Below the pieces are notes generated by a model. That model saw only the letters and a list, made by a program, of their open reading frames with translations, did not search any database and was not told the DNA's origin. Made by a program: the position numbers and the translations under genes. From positions 1-5,507 of the forward strand of contig JAIRSS010000196.1 in NCBI GenBank assembly GCA_031255315.1: a stretch of DNA of 5,507 bases, written 5' to 3'. This DNA is from Spirochaetaceae bacterium (GTDB lineage: Bacteria > Spirochaetota > Spirochaetia > Treponematales > Breznakiellaceae). Each line of letters starts with the position of its first letter. Position 1 is the first letter of the stretch. Positions 1-5,385 of the stretch are shown here, one piece after another.

Positions 1-639
1 GCGGACATTCAGGAAATATCCCGGGAATCGGAGGGGCTTCTGGAGATCAACTCGGTTATGCAAAATATCGCAAGCCAGACCAACCTGCTGTCGATGAACG
101 CCGCCATTGAAGCCGCCCACGCGGGTGAAGCGGGGAAGGGCTTTGCCGTAGTAGCCGACGAGATACGGAAACTGGCGGAGAATTCCGGGGCCCAGTCCAA
201 GACCATCTCAACGGTGCTCAAAAAAATCAAAGACTCTATCGACAAGATCATCAAGTCTACCAACAGCGTGCTCAATAAATTCGAAGCCATAGACGGCGGT
301 GTCAGGATCGTATCCGAGCAGGAAGAGAACATCCGCAACGCCATGGAAGAGCAGAGCGTGGGCAGCAAGCAGATTCTGGAGGCCATCGGCCAGTTGAACG
401 AAGTAACGCAGATGGTGAAAGGCAGCTCGACGGAGATGCTGGAGGGGAGCCAGCAGATAATCCGCGAAGGCAAGAACCTGGAGATGGTAACCCAGGAGAT
501 AACCAACGGCATGAACGAAATGGTCACCGGGGCGGACCAGATCAACGTGGCGATAGACCGGGTGAACGGCATCAGCGGGGCGAACAAAGAAAGCATTGAC
601 GTGCTGGTCCAGGAGGTCTCGAAGTTTACGGTTGAATAA
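1..639 (+). CDS. Methyl-accepting chemotaxis protein, C-terminal signalling domain (5' partial)
   Basis: This is the cytoplasmic end of a chemoreceptor, which controls the CheA kinase through CheW and so flagellar rotation. The frame is open from base 1, giving 212 residues; the ATG at 58 is internal. The hairpin-tip signature is plain at about residues 23-55 ([21 protein letters not shown], split as [11 protein letters not shown] and [10 protein letters not shown], then [16 protein letters not shown]). It is the most conserved stretch of the MCP family, where CheA and CheW bind. Roughly 160-170 residues of coiled-coil with heptad character follow, a long descending arm that should hold the C-terminal adaptation sites. 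The protein ends EVSKFTVE with no NWETF-type CheR-tethering pentapeptide. Sensor, membrane segments and HAMP would lie left of the window, so the ligand cannot be inferred. It converges on the large gene at 881-3919 across 241 bp. Family assignment is very secure; whether it is membrane-bound or soluble is not visible. Confidence 0.96.
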   Translation, partial: ADIQEISRESEGLLEINSVMQNIASQTNLLSMNAAIEAAHAGEAGKGFAVVADEIRKLAENSGAQSKTISTVLKKIKDSIDKIIKSTNSVLNKFEAIDGGVRIVSEQEENIRNAMEEQSVGSKQILEAIGQLNEVTQMVKGSSTEMLEGSQQIIREGKNLEMVTQEITNGMNEMVTGADQINVAIDRVNGISGANKESIDVLVQEVSKFTVE

Positions 640-725
640 CGGGGGCGCCGGCAGGCTGTTGCGCTATGCCGCGCCATACATGACTGCCGTCCGGCTGACT
701 TCCGCCGCGGGGCTTCCCGCGTGAC

Positions 726-780
726 CCGGTACGCCGTCACCGGGGCCCTCCAGCGGGAAGAAGCCGGGCCGGCGTACCGG
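726..780. repeat. Long-range inverted repeat, alternative pairing partner
   Basis: An 11-base arm at 726-736 (ccggtacgccg) is perfectly complementary to 770-780 (cggcgtaccgg). The loop is 33 nt. The right arm shares bases 777-780 with the hairpin at 752-792 and the loop contains that hairpin's left arm, so the two helices cannot fully coexist. A further 8-bp arm, 713-720 (cttcccgc), can pair with 753-760. The pairing is read directly from sequence; any switching role is inference. Confidence 0.5.
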
Positions 781-792
781 CTTCTTCCCGCT
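752..792. terminator. Strong hairpin between convergent genes, candidate bidirectional terminator or 3'-end stabiliser
   Basis: The arms 752-767 (agcgggaagaagccgg) and 777-792 (ccggcttcttcccgct) are perfectly complementary over 16 bp around a 9-nt loop. The hairpin lies 112 bases past the MCP stop on the + strand and 88 bases past the stop of the opposing large gene, so transcripts from both sides could form it. Neither side carries a U-run, so it does not meet the standard intrinsic-terminator pattern. It may stop RNA polymerase with Rho or protect 3' ends. A smaller hairpin, 822-836 (cggagg/cctccg with a 3-nt loop), follows on the same side. Confidence 0.45.
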
Positions 793-862
793 CCCGCGCC
801 GCCGCTTCGGGTTTAAACTCCCGGAGGAACCCTCCGTCCGTCGTCTTTCGTTCCCGCCTTTT

Positions 863-878
863 CCGCTTCACGAAGCGG
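863..878 (-). terminator. Short stem-loop immediately after the flcA-like stop codon
   Basis: Read on the minus strand, a 6-bp stem (ccgctt/aagcgg) with a 4-nt loop begins two bases after the TGA at 881-883. It is followed by AAAAGG rather than a U-tract, so intrinsic termination is doubtful. It could slow 3' exonucleases or act together with the larger hairpin at 752-792. The stem is visible; its function is inferred. Confidence 0.3.
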
Positions 879-880
879 CT

Positions 881-3800
881 TCAATCCGAAATCCGGTAGT
901 CGGGCGGCGCCAGCAACTCCCAGGAAGAAGGCTCCAAAACATCCTTATCGATCTGGTTGAAGAGCTGGGGCTCGTAGCTTGTCTGAGGATGAAGGATGTT
1001 TTGGGAATTAAGGAACCCCAGATTAGTTCCGGCGGATCGGACCATCGTATTCGGATCCCGGGTCAGCGCGTCCCAGGCCCGGGCGGATTCAGAGTATTGG
1101 GCCACGGCCCCGGCCTGGTACTGGGGATCCCCCGTGCGGTTGCTCAAGGCTTCCAGGGTAACGGCCATGTTGTTCCGGGCGACCATGAGGCGCTCCGCTA
1201 ATTCCAGATGGTCCAGCCGCTCATTGGGAACAAGCATGGGGAACCGGGCCCGCTCGGCTTCCAGAAGGTCCAGAAGACGGCGGTAGTACCCTTGGGCGGC
1301 GAAGTAGTTGCCCCGCAGGTAGGAGACGTTGCCCAGGGCGTGAAGAAGCCGCCGGTTGAGGGTCAATTCCGACGACGCGTTAAAGAACCGGTCCAGCGCG
1401 TTTTCCCACTCCCGCAAGAGGTAGTGAGCCGCCCCCATGCGGTACTGCATCTCAGGCGGCGCCCACCCGTTCAATTCCGCCTGACGGTAGTATTCCAGGG
1501 CCTGATTCATATCCCAGGATTTGGTGAAGTATTCGATATCCCCCAAGTCCGCGTAGAGCCGCCCGTATTCGGGGGAACGGCTCAGAAGGCGGCGGTTCAG
1601 GGCGTCCTCGTAGACGTTTATGCCGTTGATAAGCCGCTCTTCGGCGGGAAAAAATTCCCGCGCGTTGACGAGGACCTGGGCGAAGCGGCGGTCCGCGTCA
1701 ATCCTGTAGGCGGTGCGCCGGGGAGACTCCTCCCGGGCCGCGTCAAACGCCCTAACCGCCGATTCCAGGGCCTTCCGTTCCTCTTCCGTGCTGCCGAAAC
1801 GGTTGTAGTACCGGGCCAGGTGATACTGCGGCTCGGGCAGGGAAGGATCGCCCTGATTTGCTTTGATGAGGATGTCCCTAACCCCTTCGATCCGTTCTAT
1901 GTGCTCATCCGGAACACCCCGGACCACCTCAATCTGTTTATCCAGCAGATACCCCCCCAATTCCGACAGAATGGCGGGGGACGCATGCCTCTTTTTTGAA
2001 TTATCCGTCAGGTACTGCTGGAGCGGGATCACTTCCCCCAGATTATCGGTTCTGATGAAGTAGAGGAGCATCCGTTCCACGATGGGGTCCTGCCAGCCGT
2101 ACCGTTCCAGAAGCCGGGCGTACGCCTGCCGGGCGTCCTCGTACCGGGAAGGATCGACTTCTCCCCAGGCCAGGTTATTGTCCCCCTGAGCCAGAAGCCC
2201 TTCCTGATCATTCACATTATAATCGAGAATATTGGTCCTGATGATGCGATCAGCCTTGGAATAGTTTCTCAGGTAATTCGTTTCCATGGCGGCGTAATCA
2301 AGCGCGCCCTTTTTATCACGCGGGTAGTACCGCAGGAGTTCATCGTACTTTCCTTCGGCGTAAAGGTACTGCCGCTCATCCCGGAACGCCTCGGCATACT
2401 GGTAGAACCACGATTTTACCGGGTGGACGGCGAAGGCGTCGGCGAACCGTTCATTCGCCCGTTCATATTCACCCGCGGCGATTCTTTCGTAACCCCGGCG
2501 GTAGATCGAGCCGGCGTAAAGGGGAATAACGATAAACTGCCAGGCCAAATACGCTACGGACGCCGATACCAGGGCGACAGCCAGGAAGATACGCAGAACC
2601 GGAAGGACTTTCCGGGAAAATATATACGAGAAGGTTCCCTGTTCCGCTTCCAGAGACTCGCCGGTTTTCTTCTCGAAACTTTTTGGGATGGGAATGAACT
2701 TGTGCAGTATCTCCCCCGCCAGGGACGCCGCCTTTCTTGGCGTTCCCCCCTTGACGAGCAGCTTTATCAGGGCGTCCACCTGTTCCGCCGGCCCTTTCCC
2801 CTCGGCGATAATCTCCTCACAGGCGACCCGCAGGTTCAGGGGATACCCCGCAAGGGTTTCCTGGAATTTGGCCAGATCTTCCTCTGAAAGAACGATGTCC
2901 TCTATCCTTTTGGGCGGCGTCGCGGTAGTGAGTATATCGTCGATACCGGATAGAGAAAAACCATCCATATCGGCATCGGCGGTTCCGTCTGGTTTCCGGT
3001 CCGCGGATTCCGGAACTTCCGCTTCGGGCGGGAAACCGGCGGCGCTTCCCTCAAATTGGAAACGGTCAAAGGCGTCCTTTTCGGCGGACCCGGCGGGCCC
3101 GTTCGTTTCGCCGCCGGGCGGGGAGAACTCTTCATCCGGGGGAAAATCGAAATTTGACGGGGAGAAGTCCGGGGCGGGAAAATCCTCGCCGGGGGGAACG
3201 TCCCCAGTTCCCGCGTCCACCCCGGCCTCCGGGGGCTTCGCGTCTGATTCGGGTTCTTCAGGGGTGGGGGCCTGAAACCCGCCGTCCACAGGCGGGGCTT
3301 CCCCAAACTCGTCCGTATACGCCCCCGCTTCCCCGGCGCCCTCGTCCCCGAAGTCTATATCCGCAAATAAATCATCGAAACCGGCCGTTTCCCCTTCCGG
3401 TTCCGTAAGGCCGCCGTCCCCACCGGACGAGAAATCTTCGGGGGGGGCCTGAACTTCATCCGCCGCTTCTTCAGCGCGGGGCGGTTCAGTCTCGATTCCG
3501 GCGGACATTCCGGCGGCGCTTTCCACCGGCAGGGAAGGGTCCGGGGCGGGGGGGAGATCATCGGGCAGGGTATTCAGGAAATCATTAAAGGCGAGGTCGT
3601 CCATAATACCGAAATCCGGCGGTTCGTCCGCCGGGGGGGGCCCCTCCAAATCACCGGAAGAGAACAACTCCCCGGACGGCTTGTCATTCGGGACAAAGTC
3701 CTCTAAGCTGTCTTGATTCGAACTGTCTGGAAAGCCATCCGCCCCGGCGGGAGCAGCGGCATCGGCGGCGGGAACACCGGACGGAGGCGGGCTTGCAGGC

Positions 3801-3919
3801 TCGGACTTTGGAAGGGGAAGGTTTTCGTACGGAATATTCTGACTGGCAAGGACAGCCGGTTCATTACCTATAGTGCGGAACGAGTTTCTAAATTCATTAA
3901 GTTGCTGTAGGGAAGGCAT
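881..3919 (-). CDS. flcA: Large TPR membrane protein, probable periplasmic flagellar collar protein FlcA
   Basis: The protein has 1012 residues and three parts. Residues 1-36 are a short ordered N terminus (MPSLQQLNEFRNSF...). About 37-330 are a Pro/Ala/Gly/Asp/Glu-rich, probably disordered acidic region with small hydrophobic-acidic motifs (MDDLAFNDFL, FDDLFADIDF, GIDDIL). A compact helical segment at 335-410 leads to one transmembrane helix at about 438-466. The rest (about 470-1012) is helical and TPR-like, with tandem pairs around GEYERANERFADAF, QALEYYRQAE, ENALDRFFNASS and GNYFAAQGYYRRLL. The likely topology is N terminus in the cytoplasm and TPR array in the periplasm. This organisation matches FlcA (BB0326 in Borrelia), which scaffolds the spirochaete motor collar and helps recruit stator complexes. 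The symbol rests on architecture and N-terminal style recalled from memory, not on an alignment; a generic TPR protein is the alternative. Only the ATG at 3919 is a sensible start, although no Shine-Dalgarno sequence precedes it. Confidence 0.75.
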   Translation of the reverse strand: MPSLQQLNEFRNSFRTIGNEPAVLASQNIPYENLPLPKSEPASPPPSGVPAADAAAPAGADGFPDSSNQDSLEDFVPNDKPSGELFSSGDLEGPPPADEPPDFGIMDDLAFNDFLNTLPDDLPPAPDPSLPVESAAGMSAGIETEPPRAEEAADEVQAPPEDFSSGGDGGLTEPEGETAGFDDLFADIDFGDEGAGEAGAYTDEFGEAPPVDGGFQAPTPEEPESDAKPPEAGVDAGTGDVPPGEDFPAPDFSPSNFDFPPDEEFSPPGGETNGPAGSAEKDAFDRFQFEGSAAGFPPEAEVPESADRKPDGTADADMDGFSLSGIDDILTTATPPKRIEDIVLSEEDLAKFQETLAGYPLNLRVACEEIIAEGKGPAEQVDALIKLLVKGGTPRKAASLAGEILHKFIPIPKSFEKKTGESLEAEQGTFSYIFSRKVLPVLRIFLAVALVSASVAYLAWQFIVIPLYAGSIYRRGYERIAAGEYERANERFADAFAVHPVKSWFYQYAEAFRDERQYLYAEGKYDELLRYYPRDKKGALDYAAMETNYLRNYSKADRIIRTNILDYNVNDQEGLLAQGDNNLAWGEVDPSRYEDARQAYARLLERYGWQDPIVERMLLYFIRTDNLGEVIPLQQYLTDNSKKRHASPAILSELGGYLLDKQIEVVRGVPDEHIERIEGVRDILIKANQGDPSLPEPQYHLARYYNRFGSTEEERKALESAVRAFDAAREESPRRTAYRIDADRRFAQVLVNAREFFPAEERLINGINVYEDALNRRLLSRSPEYGRLYADLGDIEYFTKSWDMNQALEYYRQAELNGWAPPEMQYRMGAAHYLLREWENALDRFFNASSELTLNRRLLHALGNVSYLRGNYFAAQGYYRRLLDLLEAERARFPMLVPNERLDHLELAERLMVARNNMAVTLEALSNRTGDPQYQAGAVAQYSESARAWDALTRDPNTMVRSAGTNLGFLNSQNILHPQTSYEPQLFNQIDKDVLEPSSWELLAPPDYRISD
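2522..2608 (-). other. Single transmembrane helix of the FlcA-like protein
   Basis: Residues about 438-466 (VLPVLRIFLAVALVSASV, then AYLAWQFIVIP) are the only long hydrophobic stretch in the 1012-residue protein. The basic residues before it (SRK) and the lack of an N-terminal signal peptide favour an N-in, C-out orientation. That would place the acidic linker in the cytoplasm and the TPR array in the periplasm. Confidence 0.85.
2930..3811 (-). other. Acidic Pro/Ala/Gly-rich, probably disordered cytoplasmic region
   Basis: Residues about 37-330 have few aliphatic residues and many P, A, G, D and E, typical of intrinsic disorder. Against that background the short segments LEDFVPND, DFLNTLPDDL, FDDLFADIDF and FSLSGIDDIL stand out as hydrophobic-acidic islands, possible binding motifs. 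GC-rich codons here leave the other frames open for long stretches, which produces antisense open frames that are not genes. Confidence 0.7.
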
Positions 3920-3925
3920 AATTAA

Positions 3926-3939
3926 GATATTGGAATATC
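3926..3939. promoter_or_regulatory. 14-bp palindrome in the divergent intergenic gap, candidate operator
   Basis: gatatt-gg-aatatc is a perfect 6-bp inverted repeat with a 2-bp centre. It occupies a third of the only 42 bp separating the two divergent start codons. Relative to the candidate minus-strand promoter at 3948-3978 it falls just after the predicted transcription start; on the plus strand it lies just upstream of the ribosome-binding site. A repressor dimer bound here could affect both genes. The symmetry is seen; regulation is inferred, and AT-rich palindromes of this size can arise by chance. Confidence 0.35.
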
Positions 3940-3947
3940 ATCCGATA

Positions 3948-3978
3948 ATTGTAAAGGACATATGAAGCGATTTGTCAG
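3948..3978 (-). promoter_or_regulatory. Candidate sigma70-type promoter for the flcA-like gene
   Basis: On the minus strand CTGACA (3978-3973, 5 of 6 to the -35 consensus) and TACAAT (3953-3948, 5 of 6 to the -10) are separated by 19 bp, slightly long. Transcription would start near 3941, giving a leader of only about 20 nt without a Shine-Dalgarno sequence. The promoter overlaps the first codons of the divergent gene. No equally good plus-strand promoter was found; the best -10-like match is TATAGT at 3869-3874, without a matching -35. Confidence 0.35.
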
Positions 3979-4723
3979 TATGAAGCGAATTATTACGGCG
4001 GCGTTCCTTATTGGTAGTATCAGCGCGGTTGGGGCGCTGGATAGAGAGTCGTATCAATTCATTGACCGTCTTTTAACGCTCAAGGGGCCGGGGCAACCTG
4101 AACTCCTGGATGACGGCGTATTATTCACCGCCCCCTCCAGCTCCCGGAGCGTGGGGATCGCCTTCGCCCATGAGGGCTTTGCCAAAGTTTACTGGTTTCA
4201 AAAACTTATGAAGATTCGGGGGGATCCCGAAGCGGCGAATCTCAAAAAAGAAGACCCGAATCTTTACCAGGATTCCGGTATTTTGTTTTACGCCCACCCG
4301 TTTCCCGCGGACCAGCGGGAACTGGAGTACCGGCTTATCATAGACGGTCTTTGGACGGCGGACCCCCTTAACCCGGTGCGCCGCATGGACGACCGGTCCG
4401 GCATTTACCGTTCGGTGGTAATCCTCCCGAAACAACGGCAGCCCCCCAGCGCCTTTGACGGCCCGCCGGGAACGCTCAGTTTTACCTACCGGGCTTCTTC
4501 AGGAGAAACCATTACCGTCGCGGGGGATTTTAACGGCTGGGATCCGTTCATGTACGAGCTGCGGGAGACCGCGCCGGAATTCTACTCCCTGATTCTTCCC
4601 CTTCCTCCCGGAGTGTATCATTATGTATTCTATCATCGCGGCCAGCGCTTCCCCGACCCGAACAACCCAGCCAGAGTGTACAAATCCACCGGAGAAGCGG
4701 TCTCGGAAGCGGTAGTCCGCTGA
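3962..4723 (+). CDS. Exported protein with two E-set/CBM48 (AMPK-type glycogen-binding) domains
   Basis: This 253-residue protein starts with a signal peptide: basic MKR, hydrophobic ITAAFLIGSI, probable cleavage after AVGA at residue 25. There is no lipobox cysteine, so a periplasmic or outer-surface location is expected. Residues about 171-253 are a recognisable CBM48/AMPK-beta fold (VAGDFNGWDPF, PPGVYHYVFY, DPNNP). Residues about 56-155 look like a second, more diverged E-set copy (VYWFQKL, YRLIIDGLWTADPLNP, then DDRSGIYRSVV). No catalytic domain is present, so it is a binding or structural protein rather than an amylase. The family binds glycogen or other glucans, but many bacterial E-set relatives have no known ligand. 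AAAGGA at 3953-3958 lies only 3 nt from the chosen ATG. A second MKR start at 3980 has no such site and would keep the signal peptide intact. It is divergent from the flcA-like gene with a 42-bp gap, so shared control or a shared envelope role is plausible. Confidence 0.85.
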   Translation: MKRFVSMKRIITAAFLIGSISAVGALDRESYQFIDRLLTLKGPGQPELLDDGVLFTAPSSSRSVGIAFAHEGFAKVYWFQKLMKIRGDPEAANLKKEDPNLYQDSGILFYAHPFPADQRELEYRLIIDGLWTADPLNPVRRMDDRSGIYRSVVILPKQRQPPSAFDGPPGTLSFTYRASSGETITVAGDFNGWDPFMYELRETAPEFYSLILPLPPGVYHYVFYHRGQRFPDPNNPARVYKSTGEAVSEAVVR

Positions 4724-4803
4724 ACGCCGCGCCCCGCCGGAAGCGGGCAGGACGCGGGCATCCTCCAAATTTCGGACAAAACGCGGGTTCGAGGGGAAAA
4801 AAA

Positions 4804-4823
4804 AGTCCGTGAATGACACGAAT
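4804..4823. repeat. Short degenerate repeat with GAATG units
   Basis: The stretch contains gtgaatga followed by cacgaatg, two imperfect 8-bp units in tandem. From memory, CACGAATG-type strings recur in intergenic DNA of many bacterial genomes, often near AATCTGTG-type strings like those at 4974-5001. That resemblance is unverified, and a two-unit repeat is weak on its own. Confidence 0.3.
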
Positions 4824-4887
4824 GCGCCATACCGTTATTGCGGACGTACGGCAAACCGGTAATGTTCTGAAATCATTGTATCAAACA

Positions 4888-5050
4888 CAGCAGGGTGCTT
4901 AGACTAAAAGGCGGGAACAAGGTCCACAGATTAATCGGGATTACCCCGGATTTTTCGTAGCACACGTGTTCATAATCTCTGAAAATCAGCGCAATCTGTG
5001 GACCTCGTTGTCATGTATTTTTGGCATTTGGTCTAAGCAACAGGCTGCTG
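4888..5050. mobile_element. 163-bp nested inverted-repeat element, MITE-like
   Basis: Outer ends: cagcag (4888-4893) then gcttagactaaa (4897-4908) on the left, matched inverted by tttggtctaagc (5027-5038, one mismatch) then ctgctg (5045-5050) on the right; the ends differ by a 3-base gap. Inner arms: 4916-4932 pairs with 4993-5009 (16 of 17 bp, including 12 perfect around ggtccacagatt/aatctgtggacc). The whole segment can therefore fold into a long cruciform or RNA hairpin. It encodes no protein. Non-coding DNA of this size with terminal inverted repeats resembles a miniature transposable element. No clean target duplication is visible: aaaca abuts the left end (4883-4887) but lies 3 bases beyond the right end (5054-5058). 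A degraded intergenic repeat or a structured RNA are alternatives. Confidence 0.5.
4925..5001. repeat. Degenerate ~10-bp unit array arranged as opposing arms
   Basis: Inside the palindromic element GATT recurs on the left arm at 4929, 4939 and 4949, exactly 10 bp apart. Its complement AATC recurs on the right arm at 4974, 4984 and 4993. The units read roughly cacagatt, tcgggatt, cccggatt, then aatctctg, aatcagcg, aatctgtg. The arms flank a centre holding the 8-bp palindrome acacgtgt (4962-4969). The spacing is seen directly; the idea that both arms derive from one tandem unit is inference. Confidence 0.45.
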
Positions 5051-5276
5051 GATAAACATATAGAAAATGGTCTGGTAAGAACAGGTTATACAGCCCTAAA
5101 ATTCTCTTCCGCCCTCTCATCCGCTCCTGGTTGATCAGGTGTATAAAAATTTTCATATCCCCCAACTTTTTCTACACACCCCGCCGGTTTCCAGCCTGAA
5201 GCCGGGTGATATGCGGATCGAGGAGAGATTGATCCCGTATAGGTCCAGGGAAAAACAGGCCGGGATACGCCGCCGC

Positions 5277-5305
5277 TTAACAGAGGCTTTCCCTTGTGGT
5301 ATGCT
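5277..5305 (+). promoter_or_regulatory. Sigma70-type promoter with extended -10
   Basis: TTAACA (5277-5282, 5 of 6 to the -35 consensus), a 17-bp spacer, and TATGCT (5300-5305, 4 of 6) preceded by TGG, which makes an extended -10. Transcription would begin near 5312 and give a leader of about 70 nt before the CDS at 5386. Spacing and both boxes fit a housekeeping promoter well, and it is the best promoter match I found in the window. Confidence 0.55.
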
Positions 5306-5365
5306 TATGAATATTGAGAAGGGAGCGCAAACAGGCTGTGTCCGATGGTTTGCGGTTAATTAATG

Positions 5366-5371
5366 AAAGGA
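5366..5371 (+). promoter_or_regulatory. Ribosome-binding site for the right-edge CDS
   Basis: AAAGGA lies 11 nt before a GTG at 5383 and 14 nt before the ATG at 5386. Both spacings are long, and the shorter one favours the GTG. An in-frame TAG at 5377-5379 excludes any start further upstream. Confidence 0.45.
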
Positions 5372-5385
5372 TAATATAGACGGTG

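Larger units (their letters stand above)
4724..5382. other. Gene-free 659-bp region with repeats and a promoter
   Basis: No open frame here has a convincing start, ribosome-binding site and protein-like composition. Contents in order: a weak 5-bp hairpin after the upstream stop (4733-4747, cccgc/gcggg, no U-tract); an A8 run at 4797-4804 inside a cggac/gtccg inverted pair (4773-4777 with 4805-4809); a short repeat-like stretch at 4804-4823; the nested palindromic element at 4888-5050; an apparently featureless AT-richer stretch at 5051-5270 with only a 5-bp pair (5215-5219 with 5231-5235); and the promoter at 5277-5305. From about 4860 the base composition is visibly less GC-rich than the genes to the left. 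Confidence 0.7.

Noticed and set aside
9..740. Open frame of 243 codons on the minus strand opposite the chemoreceptor
   Set aside because: It is antisense to an unmistakable MCP signalling domain; its Ser/Ile/Met-rich product reflects the complement of coiled-coil codons.
1208..1999. 263-codon plus-strand open frame inside the flcA-like gene
   Set aside because: It is antisense to TPR-coding sequence and Val/Gly/Arg/Pro-rich with no domain pattern; it is kept open by GC-biased third positions.
2688..3275. 195-codon plus-strand open frame opposite the acidic linker
   Set aside because: Its Ser/Pro/Gly-rich low-complexity product is what the complement of Pro/Ala/Glu/Gly codons gives; there is no ribosome-binding site or domain.
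4780..4798. ggttcga resembling a tRNA T-loop
   Set aside because: The flanking bases cannot form a T-stem and no acceptor, D or anticodon arms are present.
4499..4854. Two minus-strand open frames overlapping the 3' half of the E-set gene
   Set aside because: Both begin in non-coding DNA and run antisense to a conserved CBM48 domain; neither shows a recognisable protein pattern.
649..5340. Recurring caggctg strings at about 651, 5041 and 5332 as possible repeat ends
   Set aside because: The match is only 7-9 bp, without consistent flanks, and is easily expected by chance in GC-rich DNA.
5139..5363. 74-codon plus-strand open frame starting with GTG in the gene-free region
   Set aside because: There is no ribosome-binding site before the GTG, the composition is unlike a folded protein, and the promoter at 5277-5305 lies inside it.
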